From Clostridium sp. 'White wine YQ' (GTDB lineage Bacteria > Bacillota > Clostridia > Clostridiales > Clostridiaceae), in assembly GCF_028728205.1 (NCBI RefSeq), contig NZ_JAQYUU010000005.1, positions 124,001 through 188,000 of the forward strand: DNA of 64,000 nucleotides, in the 5' to 3' direction. The stretch's first letter is position 1. Each line of letters opens with the position of its first letter. Below the pieces are notes generated by a model, which was not told the DNA's origin, did no database searches, and was given only the letters and a program-made list of their open reading frames with translations. A program made the position numbers and the translations under genes. Of the stretch, positions 54,367 through 63,702 are shown one piece after another.

Positions 54367-54804
54367 ATGAATACTACTCAAATCATCCAAATTATTAAGG
54401 AAGAACTTTCCGAAGCCGAAACACGTATCATCCAAAGACTCAATACCGAGGAGGCTTCACAAGCAGAAAGTACATCTCCATTAAAACCCCTTCCGGATAA
54501 CGAAAACTACGCAAAGGCACTGAACTCATATCTTGCTGGAGGTACGCATTCAGGTACAGCCAAAGAGCTCGGGGTGAGTATGGCACAAGTTAAAAAGTAC
54601 TACACTTGGCTTGTAAAAAACGGCTATCTTCCAATTGAGAATGCTGATCTGTCAGAAGCCGAGCAACGTGTCGTAGACTGCATTTTCGGGAGGAAGATGT
54701 CTCTTAGAGAAACAGCTCAAGAACTCGGGTGTTCTGTCAGCAATGTAACATACCGCCGAGATAGCGCTCTTCGCAAAGGCTATGTGCCAGAGGACGAAGA
54801 ATAA
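54367..54804 (+). CDS. Double-HTH regulator, the only plus-strand gene of the prophage part
   Basis: A 145-aa protein with two sigma-like/HTH_28-type helix-turn-helix units: SGTAKELGVSMAQVKKYYTWLVKNGYL (residues about 60-85) and SLRETAQELGCSVSNVTYRRDSALRKGYV (about 112-140). AAAGGA precedes the ATG. It is transcribed against all neighbours and its stop abuts the terL stop without a gap, so its mRNA would run antisense into terL. The partner operator is at 54293-54327. Related proteins are not known to me by name. Confidence 0.8.
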   Translation: MNTTQIIQIIKEELSEAETRIIQRLNTEEASQAESTSPLKPLPDNENYAKALNSYLAGGTHSGTAKELGVSMAQVKKYYTWLVKNGYLPIENADLSEAEQRVVDCIFGRKMSLRETAQELGCSVSNVTYRRDSALRKGYVPEDEE

Positions 54805-56448
54805 TCACAGAATAACTAATCCCCGCTCGTTGTACACCGATTCTCCACCACTCCCGTTGCCACATCTGATGGCGCGGTCGAGCGCCATAATGGTTGCCAC
54901 CGCGCCGTCGATTTTCTCAGTCGACTTTTCCTTATCCGCCTTTATATTTCCGGCAGGGTCGGTTCGGACAAATATGTTATCCATCATCCACCGAAGGACC
55001 GGATGACCTCCGTGAGCTATTTTCTGTTCCAAGGTCAGTTTCATCAGTTCTTTGGTCGGTGGAGACATATCTTTAAAGCCTTGGCCGAATGGAACAACCG
55101 TAAAGCCGAGGTTTTCAAGATTCTGCGTCATTTGTACAGCACCCCAACGGTCAAAGGCGATTTCTCGAATGTTATATTTTGTTCCGAGTTCTTCAATAAA
55201 CGATTCAATGAAGCCGTAATGTACTACGTTACCCTCGGTGGTTTGTAGGAATCCTTGCTTTTTCCACACATCGTAGTTTACGTGGTCACGCCGTACCCGC
55301 AAATCGATGTTATCCTCCGGTATCCAGAAGAATGGTAGAACTGTGTATTTATCCGCTTCATCTTCCGGTGGGAACACCAGAACAAACGCTGTTATATCCG
55401 TACTACTTGAGAGATCAAGTCCGCCGTAGCAAACGCGTCCTCGCAATAATTCCGGATCAACTGCAAAAGCGCAGGCATCCCATTTGTCCATTGGCATCCA
55501 GCGTACAGCTTGTTTTACCCATTGATTAAGCCTGAGCTGCCGGAAGCTGTTCTCCTCGGCAGGATTTTGCCTTGCTGATTCAAACGCTGCTTTGACTTTA
55601 TCCATGCTGACGGTGATTCCTAAAGATGGATTCGCCTTCTTCCATACTTTTGGATCTGTCCAGTCGTCCTCAGGATCGGCCCCAAATATAACAGGATAGA
55701 AGGTGGGATCGTTTTTTCTGCCATTTATGATATCAAGGGCCTTCTGGTGTACCTCCCAGCAGATACTATTTTGGTTGTCCCCGGCAGTAGTTATAAGAAA
55801 ATACAGTGGCTGCATTCTTGCATCACCACTGCCTTTGGTCATAACATCGTACAGCTTTCGGTTAGGTTGGGTATGAAGTTCATCAAACACCACACCATGG
55901 GTGTTAAAGCCGTGCTTATTGCCTACGTCAGCTGAAAGCACCTGATAAATACTGCCTGTCGGTTGATAGATGAGCCGCTTCATTGAGTCCAGGATTTTCA
56001 CTCGCTTGGATAGAGCCGGGCACATTCGAACCATATCCGCTGCTACGTTAAAAACGATGGATGCCTGGTTGCGGTCAGCAGCACAGCCGTAGACCTCGGC
56101 GCGTTCCTCGTTATCTCCGCAAGTGAGCAACAGGGCAACAGCCGCCGCAAGCTCACTTTTTCCCATCTTCTTAGGTATTTCTACATAAGCTGTGTTGAAC
56201 TGCCGATAGCCGTTCGGCTTCAGAGTTCCGAATACATCACGAATTATCCTCTCCTGCCAATCGATTAGTTCAAAAGGCTTTCCCGCCCACGTGCCTTTGG
56301 TATGTGAGAGGGCTTCGACAAAAGCAACGGCATAATCGGCGGATGACTTATCGTAGATTGAATCAGCCGACTTAAACCGGGTTGGTGTGTATTTCTTGAG
56401 TTTTCGTATATCCGCCGCCTCCTTCCGAGCATAAAAATAGACCTGCAT
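54805..56448 (-). CDS. terL: Terminase large subunit
   Basis: A 547-aa DNA-packaging motor. ATPase part: adenine/Walker A-like EIPKKMGKSELAAA near residue 92 and Walker B VVFDELH near residue 190. Nuclease part: GGLDLSSSTDITAF near residue 345 and further acidic residues at the C-terminus (DKEKSTEKIDG). Cuts and pumps phage DNA into proheads with TerS. Confidence 0.93.
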   Translation of the reverse strand: MQVYFYARKEAADIRKLKKYTPTRFKSADSIYDKSSADYAVAFVEALSHTKGTWAGKPFELIDWQERIIRDVFGTLKPNGYRQFNTAYVEIPKKMGKSELAAAVALLLTCGDNEERAEVYGCAADRNQASIVFNVAADMVRMCPALSKRVKILDSMKRLIYQPTGSIYQVLSADVGNKHGFNTHGVVFDELHTQPNRKLYDVMTKGSGDARMQPLYFLITTAGDNQNSICWEVHQKALDIINGRKNDPTFYPVIFGADPEDDWTDPKVWKKANPSLGITVSMDKVKAAFESARQNPAEENSFRQLRLNQWVKQAVRWMPMDKWDACAFAVDPELLRGRVCYGGLDLSSSTDITAFVLVFPPEDEADKYTVLPFFWIPEDNIDLRVRRDHVNYDVWKKQGFLQTTEGNVVHYGFIESFIEELGTKYNIREIAFDRWGAVQMTQNLENLGFTVVPFGQGFKDMSPPTKELMKLTLEQKIAHGGHPVLRWMMDNIFVRTDPAGNIKADKEKSTEKIDGAVATIMALDRAIRCGNGSGGESVYNERGLVIL

Positions 56449-56528
56449 TAAGCAAGCCTTCTAAATCTATCTGTACGAGAAACAGAGCCATTTTCGGCAC
56501 TGTTCCCTGATTGGTGTTTAGTTATTTA

Positions 56529-56753
56529 TTACAGCTTTCGTACCGCATCCTCTCCGTACACAACGCCGAGGGAGGAACCGATATCCCAGGAGCAGAAAAT
56601 TGTGCCCGTGTCGTCCACGAAGTCCACGGTTCCTTTGTCGCCGGGCCTTAGCTTGGAATAAGGATCGTTCATGTGTACCAACTCCACTCGTGTGCCTGAT
56701 GGATATTGCTTACGGAGGCGTTCCACCGTCTCCCTTGAAGGAAAGTTATTCAT
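56529..56753 (-). CDS. DUF4314 protein
   Basis: A 74-aa small beta protein matching DUF4314 (GTRVELVHMNDPYSKLRPGDKGTVDFVDD, SSLGVVYGEDAVRK). Common before terL in Firmicutes phages; function unknown. Start overlaps previous gene by 8 bp. Confidence 0.85.
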   Translation of the reverse strand: MNNFPSRETVERLRKQYPSGTRVELVHMNDPYSKLRPGDKGTVDFVDDTGTIFCSWDIGSSLGVVYGEDAVRKL

Positions 56754-57549
56754 CAGCCGTTACCTCCTCAGCTTTAGTCGGAGTGCCATTCTTAAAGGCG
56801 CTGTTGCCTGTTAGGTTCTTTAGCAGGATTTTGCGTTCCATCTTGTATTCAGTGCCGACAAAACCAAGCCGGATAAGGAAACATCGAAAAGCGTACTTCT
56901 CATTTTCCACTTGCTTTTCAGTAGCATTTACTCTTTGCTGTGTTTTTGCCATCTCGCATAGTGCAGTAACAAAATGGGTGTAGGCTTTGACCTCATCTGA
57001 AGTAAGTTCTCCTTGAAACCAAGGGAAGTTGATAGTTTCTTCGCCTGAAATGATAGTGCTGTAATCAGTACCGAGAGCTTTTTGGATTAGGGACGATTTG
57101 CTTTCAACCAATCGCTTGAGGTTTTCAAGAGCCATATCGGTGAAAGTCGACCTTGGCATCTCGATAGTCAAACGGTTGGCTTCGAGCTCATCTCCTTGTT
57201 CTGGTCCCCCATATGCGGGTGGCTCCTCGTAATCACAGTAAGGGTTGGCCCTGCCACCAAGACCGGCTTCGTATGGAATTTGAACATCCTCTGGTATAGG
57301 TTCTGCTTCCGGGAGTGGAGTATCGTATTCTTCTGTAATAGCTTTAAAGTCGTGCAATCCCTGCAGGTCAGCAACCAATTCGGGATTGTCATCTCCTCTG
57401 AGTATCCCGTTCTTGTCAATATGGTAGCCGCCTACCTCGTATGCGAAGGTTGGTGCACCGAGGTATTTTGTCGGAGCATTTAGTTCCTGACTGATTGCGC
57501 CTACCAGTGATTTTCGTTCTGCGCCTGTTACATTATAATTAATCTGCAT
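56746..57549 (-). CDS. Phage protein of unknown function ('virulence-related' family)
   Basis: A 267-aa protein found in many Firmicutes prophages at this place. The N-terminal part (YNVTGAERKSLVGAISQELNAPTKYLGAPTFAYEVGGYHID) is characteristic, followed by an acidic Pro-rich linker and a helical C-terminus. The 'virulence' label in databases has no evidence I can see in the sequence. Confidence 0.75.
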   Translation of the reverse strand: MQINYNVTGAERKSLVGAISQELNAPTKYLGAPTFAYEVGGYHIDKNGILRGDDNPELVADLQGLHDFKAITEEYDTPLPEAEPIPEDVQIPYEAGLGGRANPYCDYEEPPAYGGPEQGDELEANRLTIEMPRSTFTDMALENLKRLVESKSSLIQKALGTDYSTIISGEETINFPWFQGELTSDEVKAYTHFVTALCEMAKTQQRVNATEKQVENEKYAFRCFLIRLGFVGTEYKMERKILLKNLTGNSAFKNGTPTKAEEVTADE

Positions 57550-57678
57550 TTTTTATACCGCCTTTCTTTTTCGGTACTACATATATCACTCTGAACGCTG
57601 TAAATAGCAAGTCGATTCGAGCATATTTCTGTAGTGAAATCGTTCCGATTAATCGGCGGTGTTTTGTTGGATCGAAGT

Positions 57679-58920
57679 TTACTCCTCAGCATTTACTTCC
57701 GGCAGATCACAATACCTATACTTCATACCATCTCTCAAAAGAAATACACCATCTGCGTTTCCGGCTTGCTCGATATACCTTTTTACAATAACATCGCAGT
57801 ACTTTTCATCCAGTTCAATGGTGTAGCAGATACGCTCCGTCTGATCACAGGCTATGAGCGTACTACCTGAACCACCAAAAGGATCGAGCACGATGCAGTT
57901 GGTCAGGCTTGAGTTGAGGATCGGGTATGCTACCAGCGCCACGGGTTTCATGGTGGGATGGTCGCCATTTTTCTTCGGCTTCTCAAATTCCCAGATGGTG
58001 GTCTGCTTACGATCGGCATACCAGTTGTGCTTTCCTGACTTCTTCCAGCCGAAAAGAACAGGCTCATGCTGCCATTGATAAGGTGAACGGCCGAGAACCA
58101 GCGACTGCTTTTTCCAGATGCAAGTACCGGAAAGGTAGAAACCTGATTCAGAGAATGCCTTTCTGAAATTCAGACCTTCAGTATCTGCATGGAACACATA
58201 AATAGAAGCATCCTTCGCCATTGCCACTTCGGTGTTCTTAAACGCCTCAAGCAGAAAATTGTAGAATGCTTCATTTCCCATATTGTCGTTTTTAATCTTA
58301 CCCGCCGAACCTTCATAGTTGACGTTGTACGGAGGGTCGGTTACAACAAGGTTTGCAAGTTTCCCGTCCATCAGTAGTGTGAAAGTGTCAGCCTTAGTGG
58401 AATCACCGCAGACTAGCCTGTGCTGCCCAAGCATCCAGACATCTCCTTGCTTGGTGAGTGCAGGCTTTTGCAGTTCAGCCTCCACATCGAAGTCATCATC
58501 ATGAATACCGTCCTTGAGTGAATCCTTAAACAGCGCATCAAGTTCGGCAGGCTCAAAGCCAGTGAGGGACACGTCAAAATCCGCGCCCTGCAAATCTGCA
58601 ATGAGGAGAGCCAGCTTATCTTTATCCCAATCACCGCTGATTTTATTGAGGGCAATGTTGAGTGCCTTTTCTTTTTCCTCATCCATTTCAATAACCACAC
58701 ACTCGACTTCGGTGATGCCCATATCAAGCAGCACCTTCAAACGCTGGTGGCCACCGACAACATGAGATGTGGTCTTATTCCATATAACAGGTTCAACATA
58801 ACCGAACTGCTCGATGGAGCGTTTCAGCTTTTCGTATTCCGGATCACCGGGTTTCAAGTCTTTACGAGGATTGTAGTCGGCTGGAATCAATAGCTCAGTT
58901 TTCAGTTTTTCTATCTGCAT
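57679..58920 (-). CDS. ParB-domain DNA methyltransferase (N4/N6)
   Basis: A 413-aa protein. Residues about 1-110 are a ParB/sulfiredoxin-like domain (PADYNPRKDLKPGD, VVGGHQRLKVLLDMG). The rest is a beta-class DNA methyltransferase with the catalytic VTDPPYNVNYEG near residue 195 and the SAM-binding DPFGGSGSTLIACD near residue 350. It transfers a methyl group to adenine N6 or cytosine N4. No cognate endonuclease is adjacent, so it likely shields phage DNA from host restriction. Overlaps metK by 26 bp. Confidence 0.9.
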   Translation of the reverse strand: MQIEKLKTELLIPADYNPRKDLKPGDPEYEKLKRSIEQFGYVEPVIWNKTTSHVVGGHQRLKVLLDMGITEVECVVIEMDEEKEKALNIALNKISGDWDKDKLALLIADLQGADFDVSLTGFEPAELDALFKDSLKDGIHDDDFDVEAELQKPALTKQGDVWMLGQHRLVCGDSTKADTFTLLMDGKLANLVVTDPPYNVNYEGSAGKIKNDNMGNEAFYNFLLEAFKNTEVAMAKDASIYVFHADTEGLNFRKAFSESGFYLSGTCIWKKQSLVLGRSPYQWQHEPVLFGWKKSGKHNWYADRKQTTIWEFEKPKKNGDHPTMKPVALVAYPILNSSLTNCIVLDPFGGSGSTLIACDQTERICYTIELDEKYCDVIVKRYIEQAGNADGVFLLRDGMKYRYCDLPEVNAEE

Positions 58921-60073
58921 ATTTCTCAGTCGCCTTTCTTAAATTTGTGTACATGTTTACATCCTCCCACGGGAACAGGCAGGAATTGAAATGACCATAA
59001 ACCGCCGTATCGGAGTAAATGGAATTACGCAGCCTTAGTTTTTCGATGATTGCAGCTGGTCGGAGATTAAATACCTCCTGTACAATATTGGCAAGCTGCT
59101 CATCGGTGAGTTTGCTAGTACCAAAGGAAGTCACGTCAACTGCCACAGGATTTGACTTACCAATGGCATAAGAAAGAGCGACCTCGCATTTCTCTGCAAG
59201 ACCGCTCCATACGATGTTCTTTGCAATGTATCTCGCCATATATGCTCCGCTTCGGTCAACCTTGGTCGGGTCTTTGCCACAAAGTGCACCGCCCCCGTGG
59301 GATGCAAGGCCACCATAAGTATCGACCATGATCTTTCTGCCGGTTAAACCTGTATCAGCAGCAGGACCGCCTTCGACAAATCTTCCGGAGGGGTTAATAA
59401 GAATTTCAGTATCATCATCAAACGGAAAATCCTCAAAGCACTGCCAAAGTACATTATTTAAGATATCCGATTTCAATTCTTCCTGAGTCTTGCCCTTATC
59501 ATGCTGGACTGAAACTACAATTGTTTTTACACGCTTGGGCTTGCCATCCTCATATTCCACAGTAACCTGTGCTTTGCCGTCAGGCAGAATACCCTTAATG
59601 AGTTTTCCTTTCCGGCAGTTGTCAATGCGCTTTATGATGCGATGGGAAAGCACCAGTGGGAGGGGCAGGTTCTCACGGGTTTCATTGGTTGCGTAACCGT
59701 AAACCGTGCCTTGGTCACCAGCCCCCACAGAACCGTATGGATCATTGATACCATTTCTTGCTTCAAGTGCATTATCTACACTCGCCGCAATATCTGAGCT
59801 TTGATGGTGGACGAACACAAATACTGTGAACTTCCACGGATTATATCCGACCTCACGAAGTACATTTTTTACGATGAAGCGGATATCCACTTTACCGCTG
59901 CAGGTGATTTCGCCCGCCACGATAATTTTGCCTTTGGTTGCCATGACCTCGCAGGCCACGCGGGAAGATTTATCTTTACGCATACAAGCATCCAAAATAT
60001 TGTCAGCAATGAGGTCACAGAGTTTATCCGGATGTCCCATGCAGACACTTTCCGCTGTTTTATAAGTAATCAT
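58895..60073 (-). CDS. metK: Phage-borne S-adenosylmethionine synthetase
   Basis: A 392-aa methionine adenosyltransferase with all signatures: GHPDKLCD (His/Asp of ATP site), GAGDQGTVYGYATNE, and GGGALCGKDPTKVDRSGAY. Makes SAM from methionine and ATP. It lies in a phage packaging operon between terS and the DNA methyltransferase, so it probably supplies the methyl donor for modification. Confidence 0.93.
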   Translation of the reverse strand: MITYKTAESVCMGHPDKLCDLIADNILDACMRKDKSSRVACEVMATKGKIIVAGEITCSGKVDIRFIVKNVLREVGYNPWKFTVFVFVHHQSSDIAASVDNALEARNGINDPYGSVGAGDQGTVYGYATNETRENLPLPLVLSHRIIKRIDNCRKGKLIKGILPDGKAQVTVEYEDGKPKRVKTIVVSVQHDKGKTQEELKSDILNNVLWQCFEDFPFDDDTEILINPSGRFVEGGPAADTGLTGRKIMVDTYGGLASHGGGALCGKDPTKVDRSGAYMARYIAKNIVWSGLAEKCEVALSYAIGKSNPVAVDVTSFGTSKLTDEQLANIVQEVFNLRPAAIIEKLRLRNSIYSDTAVYGHFNSCLFPWEDVNMYTNLRKATEKYADRKTEN

Positions 60074-60091
60074 ATTTTCCTCCTATCTGAT

Positions 60092-60643
60092 TTATTTTCC
60101 TCGCCTTGCCATGAGCAGACGTTCCATTACATCGTCCTGCGGGCTAGCGCCGTTGTATTCTCCTGTACAGTTTTCTTTAACAATCTGGAATATCTCCATC
60201 CACAGCCGATTAGTTTGGTTCATGTAATTCTGGCCCATTGCCACATAGGGGCTTTGAATGGCATTACCTGTAGTCGGGTGTTTTGCTAAAAAGCCATATT
60301 CTGTGACTGCTTCCTCACATTGAATCCAGCGAGCCACGCTCATGGCGTAGCGTTCTAAAAGCTGCGGCGATACGAGAACAGCACATCCACGTTCGTTCAG
60401 CCACTGCCATGTGTTTCTGTAGATTTCTCCTGCAACCAGTGCTTTGCCGTCTTTTTGTATAGCTTCAAGCATTTTATTTGGCTCGGGCATTTCAAGTCCT
60501 TTTAGGTCTGCCGTATCCTTAAATTCCATCACGGTCAGTTTTCTGCCTCCTGGATTGCCTTCGGCTATTTTATCAGTCAGGGGCTTCTTTTTCGCACCTG
60601 CACCTACACGAGCGCCGCCTCGATTTGTACCGTCTTTCGCCAT
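60092..60643 (-). CDS. terS: Terminase small subunit (P27 family)
   Basis: A 183-aa protein. The basic N-terminus (RGGARVGAGAKKKPLTDKIAEGNPGGRKL) and the P27 core (YAMSVARWIQCEEAVTEYGFLAKHP, NAIQSPYVAMGQNYMNQTNRLW) mark the DNA-recognition subunit of terminase. Separated from terL by four genes. Confidence 0.9.
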   Translation of the reverse strand: MAKDGTNRGGARVGAGAKKKPLTDKIAEGNPGGRKLTVMEFKDTADLKGLEMPEPNKMLEAIQKDGKALVAGEIYRNTWQWLNERGCAVLVSPQLLERYAMSVARWIQCEEAVTEYGFLAKHPTTGNAIQSPYVAMGQNYMNQTNRLWMEIFQIVKENCTGEYNGASPQDDVMERLLMARRGK

Positions 60644-60738
60644 ATTTTCACCTCACTTAGCAGGGGTGGGGCTATTCCCTCGTTTGAAATCGCGTTTTTT
60701 AACACGAAGCCCCACGCCGCTGTCCGCTTAAAAAAGTT

Positions 60739-61107
60739 TTAGAGATTTGACCGCCCCCACCGGTCACCGCTCTCGGCAGTAATTCTAGAGTGGCAGGATT
60801 TACAAAGAGCCATGAGATTGCTCTTCTCGTTGCCACCGCCTTTGGAAAGCGGAAGAATGTGGTGTACCTCTTCGGCAGGAGTGAGCTTACCTTGCTTATC
60901 ACATTCCTCACAGAGAGGATGCGACTTGATGTAGCGGTCACGGATACGCTTCCAAGCACGACCGTATCGTTTATTGGAAGAAGGATCACGTTCGTACTGG
61001 TTGTAATGTTTATCCATTGCTTTTTGATGCTCGGCACAGTATTGCTCGCGTACAGCAAGCCGACCGCAGCCGGGGTAAGCACAGGGACGTTTAGGTTTGT
61101 AGGGCAT
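60739..61107 (-). CDS. HNH endonuclease
   Basis: A 122-aa nuclease with two zinc Cys pairs (CAYPGC...C, CEEC...CKSCH) and the HNH motif EEVHHILPLSKGGGNEKSNLMALC. In HK97-like phages this enzyme works with terminase in DNA packaging; its place directly before terS fits. Confidence 0.9.
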   Translation of the reverse strand: MPYKPKRPCAYPGCGRLAVREQYCAEHQKAMDKHYNQYERDPSSNKRYGRAWKRIRDRYIKSHPLCEECDKQGKLTPAEEVHHILPLSKGGGNEKSNLMALCKSCHSRITAESGDRWGRSNL

Positions 61108-61133
61108 TGGTTCACCTCACTTTCAAGGCATAA

Positions 61134-61169
61134 CAAAAGCCACCGCAGATCTCTCCACGATGGCCTTTG
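61134..61169 (-). terminator. Possible terminator between early and late genes
   Basis: Minus strand CAAAGGCCATCG...CGGTGGCTTTTG hairpin, in the 120-bp gap after the DUF1492 gene. Moderate strength. Confidence 0.5.
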
Positions 61170-61227
61170 GAATTCTATTTCTCTATTGTAATAGTATCAC
61201 ACGAACCACACTGACAAACAGTGACAT

Positions 61228-61650
61228 TCACTGACTTGTTTCAGGAAGTTTAATCAGTGAGGTTGCAACATCGTGCAGACGATAAACGTGACGCACATTA
61301 TAACCCAGGTCCACTGCAATTTGTTCCCACGATTTGAAGCATAGGTATCGTAGCTCTAGGAGCGTCTGACACTCCAAACTGTCCACCGCTTTTATGACTC
61401 CTATTATTTCACCCTTTAAATCCACAAGGCGATCAATGTCTCTGTTGATCTCGTTCTGAAGATCAATGATTTTACAAATAGCGTCTGCCATCATAGATGT
61501 ACCTTGATTGGGATTACGTGGCATCCCCGTCAGCGTGGTCGTGCATTTGGTTGCCAGATCATTCAACGAAGCAACCTGCTCCAGCTTGCTGTTGATACGC
61601 TGGTCCAAACGATAGGCTTGGGACAGATATTCTTTAGCAGTCATAGGCAA
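61228..61650 (-). CDS. DUF1492/ArpU-like late regulator
   Basis: A 140-aa protein: N-terminal coiled coil, then a sigma-4-like HTH (LLELRYLCFKSWEQIAVDLGYNVRHVYRLH, residues about 100-130). ArpU/RinA-type proteins at this place switch on late genes. Start overlaps the previous gene by 10 bp. Confidence 0.82.
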   Translation of the reverse strand: MPMTAKEYLSQAYRLDQRINSKLEQVASLNDLATKCTTTLTGMPRNPNQGTSMMADAICKIIDLQNEINRDIDRLVDLKGEIIGVIKAVDSLECQTLLELRYLCFKSWEQIAVDLGYNVRHVYRLHDVATSLIKLPETSQ

Positions 61651-61868
61651 GCCACCTCCAGTTTTTCTCGTACCTTGCGCATTAAGAGGTTGCCATCAAG
61701 ATCAGTTAGTATCTGATACCAGCCGGAACAGAAGAAGCGCTCAAGAGATTTAACCTCAGCTTTGTAATCATTTTTCTCCGGGTGACGGTCCAAACGCTGT
61801 AAAGCTTCCCGGTAGTCCTTGACTGCCTGTACTATAATCGCATTCGCTAAACTTTCATATGGTTCCAT
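61641..61868 (-). CDS. Small phage protein of unknown function
   Basis: About 75 aa (YREALQRLDRHPEKNDYKAEVKSLERFFCSGWYQILTDLDG), a helical protein common beside DUF1492 genes in Firmicutes phages. ATG at 61868 after GGAGG. Confidence 0.75.
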   Translation of the reverse strand: MEPYESLANAIIVQAVKDYREALQRLDRHPEKNDYKAEVKSLERFFCSGWYQILTDLDGNLLMRKVREKLEVACL

Positions 61869-61913
61869 ATCGCACCTCCAAGTTTTTGTTTCTCGGATTG
61901 GCACGGATTGTCT

Positions 61914-63287
61914 CTATTTGACTCTCATTTGCAGATCAGCTTTGACAGCTTCGATAAGCGCCGACTGGCTTTTGTCCTTTAAGGAAAGAGCCCTCAAGAC
62001 ACGCTCATCAATAGTGCCTTTGGTAACGATGTGCTGCACCACAACCGTTTCAGCTGTTTGGCCCTGACGCCAGAGCCTAGCATTTGTCTGTTGATATAAC
62101 TCTAGTGACCAGGTAAGACCGAACCACACAATACAAGAGCCACCAGCCTGAAGATTTAAGCCATGTCCTGCAGATGCCGGATGAATTAAACCTACTGGTA
62201 TTTCCTTGTTGTTCCACCTTCGAATACTTTCAGCGGTATCCAGCTTAGAAAATGGAACCTTTATGCTATGAAGCTTTTCTACGATTCTTTCGTAGTCGTG
62301 CTTATACCAATAGGCCACAAGTATTGGCTTTCCGGCAGCTGCTTCAATAATATCCTCCAATGCATCCAATTTCTGATTATGAATGACCTGGGTTTCACCA
62401 CTATCGTTATAAATGGCACCGTTAGCCATCTGACAGAGCTTGTTGGAAAGCGCTGCAGCATTCGCAGCAGTAACCTCTCCACCAGGGGTCTCCAGTACAA
62501 GGTCTTTTGCTAATTCGTCATAACGTTCTGCCTCTTTTTCAGAAAGCATAACTGTGTATTCACTACTAACCAGTTCAGGCATCTTAAGATAATCCGTTGA
62601 CTTCATTGAAATTGTAATATCGGAAATTTTCTTGTAGATGCATTTCACCGCTCCGGGAAGAGGCTTGTAACTGTAAATAATCTGGCCATTTCTTTTATCC
62701 GGCATGAAGTAGTTGTTACGAAACGCAGTTATGAACCTTCCAAGCCTTACACCCATGTCAAGCAATTTGAACTCGGCCCATAAATCCATTAGTCCATTGC
62801 TGCTTGGTGTTCCTGTCATACCAATAATGCGCTTTACTCTAGGACGCACCCTCATAAAAGACTTAAAACGCTTAGCCTGATGATTTTTGAAGGAAGAAAG
62901 CTCATCAATTATTACTGTATCGAAATCAAACGGAAGTCCGCTCTCATCAATGAGCCATGAAAGATTCTCTCGGTTGATTACATAAATATCGGCTGTGGCC
63001 TTTAACGCTTGAACCCGTTCAGTGACGCTTCCTACTGCGACAGAAACGATCAGGTCAGATAGATGATCCCATTTTTCAACTTCAGCTGGCCAGGTATCTC
63101 TTGCCACTCGAAGTGGTGCTACAACTAACACTTTATGGGCTTCGAAGAAATCAAACAGTAGGTCATTTATTGCAGTAAGAGCGATACTTGTTTTTCCTAA
63201 ACCCATATCAAGCAGTACTGCTGACACCGGATGAGATTCGATATAACTGATAGCGTATTTCTGATAATCATGTGGATTGTACTGCAT
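61914..63287 (-). CDS. SNF2-like phage DNA helicase
   Basis: A 457-aa superfamily 2 ATPase: motif I LDMGLGKTSIAL near residue 28, Ia VVAPLRVARDTWP, II TVIIDELSS, III GMTGTPSSNG, V/VI SAGHGLNLQAG and NARLWRQGQTAE. Phage SNF2 helicases take part in replication or recombination. Overlaps the VRR-NUC gene by 20 bp. Confidence 0.9.
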   Translation of the reverse strand: MQYNPHDYQKYAISYIESHPVSAVLLDMGLGKTSIALTAINDLLFDFFEAHKVLVVAPLRVARDTWPAEVEKWDHLSDLIVSVAVGSVTERVQALKATADIYVINRENLSWLIDESGLPFDFDTVIIDELSSFKNHQAKRFKSFMRVRPRVKRIIGMTGTPSSNGLMDLWAEFKLLDMGVRLGRFITAFRNNYFMPDKRNGQIIYSYKPLPGAVKCIYKKISDITISMKSTDYLKMPELVSSEYTVMLSEKEAERYDELAKDLVLETPGGEVTAANAAALSNKLCQMANGAIYNDSGETQVIHNQKLDALEDIIEAAAGKPILVAYWYKHDYERIVEKLHSIKVPFSKLDTAESIRRWNNKEIPVGLIHPASAGHGLNLQAGGSCIVWFGLTWSLELYQQTNARLWRQGQTAETVVVQHIVTKGTIDERVLRALSLKDKSQSALIEAVKADLQMRVK

Positions 63288-63549
63288 CTAAAATCCCTCC
63301 AATCTGACTCTCGTCGTCTAGTACAAACACTAAAAAGCCTAATGCTCTAAGCAATTTGTGCCTTGCCATCTGTAATGGGCGCGGGCGCTTACCAGGTGCC
63401 TTAACCTCAACAAAGGCCATCTTTCCTTCAGGCATTAGAACGATTCTATCCGGCATACCATCAAAGCCCGGAGATACAAACTTCACTGCCAGCCCGCCAC
63501 GCTTTTTTGCTTCCAAAGTTAACTTCTTTTCTATTTCTTTTTCTCTCAT
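63268..63549 (-). CDS. VRR-NUC nuclease
   Basis: About 93 aa with the nuclease core GFDGMPDRIVLMPEG and FVEVKAPGKRPRPLQ (PD...ExK). Small stand-alone VRR-NUC proteins act as structure-specific nucleases in phage replication. ATG at 63549 after GGAG; a start 16 codons earlier is possible. Confidence 0.85.
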   Translation of the reverse strand: MREKEIEKKLTLEAKKRGGLAVKFVSPGFDGMPDRIVLMPEGKMAFVEVKAPGKRPRPLQMARHKLLRALGFLVFVLDDESQIGGILDAVQST

Positions 63550-63702
63550 CGCTATATCTCCATCAAAATTGGTGACGGTCTGTGAAGGTCTACTCATAAA
63601 CCTCTTATATAAAGAATTTTTATAAATTTTTCTCTAATGCGAAGTTCTGTATATGACCATAACTGACCGTCACCGTATTAAGTCAGTGCTACTCGGTGCA
63701 AC

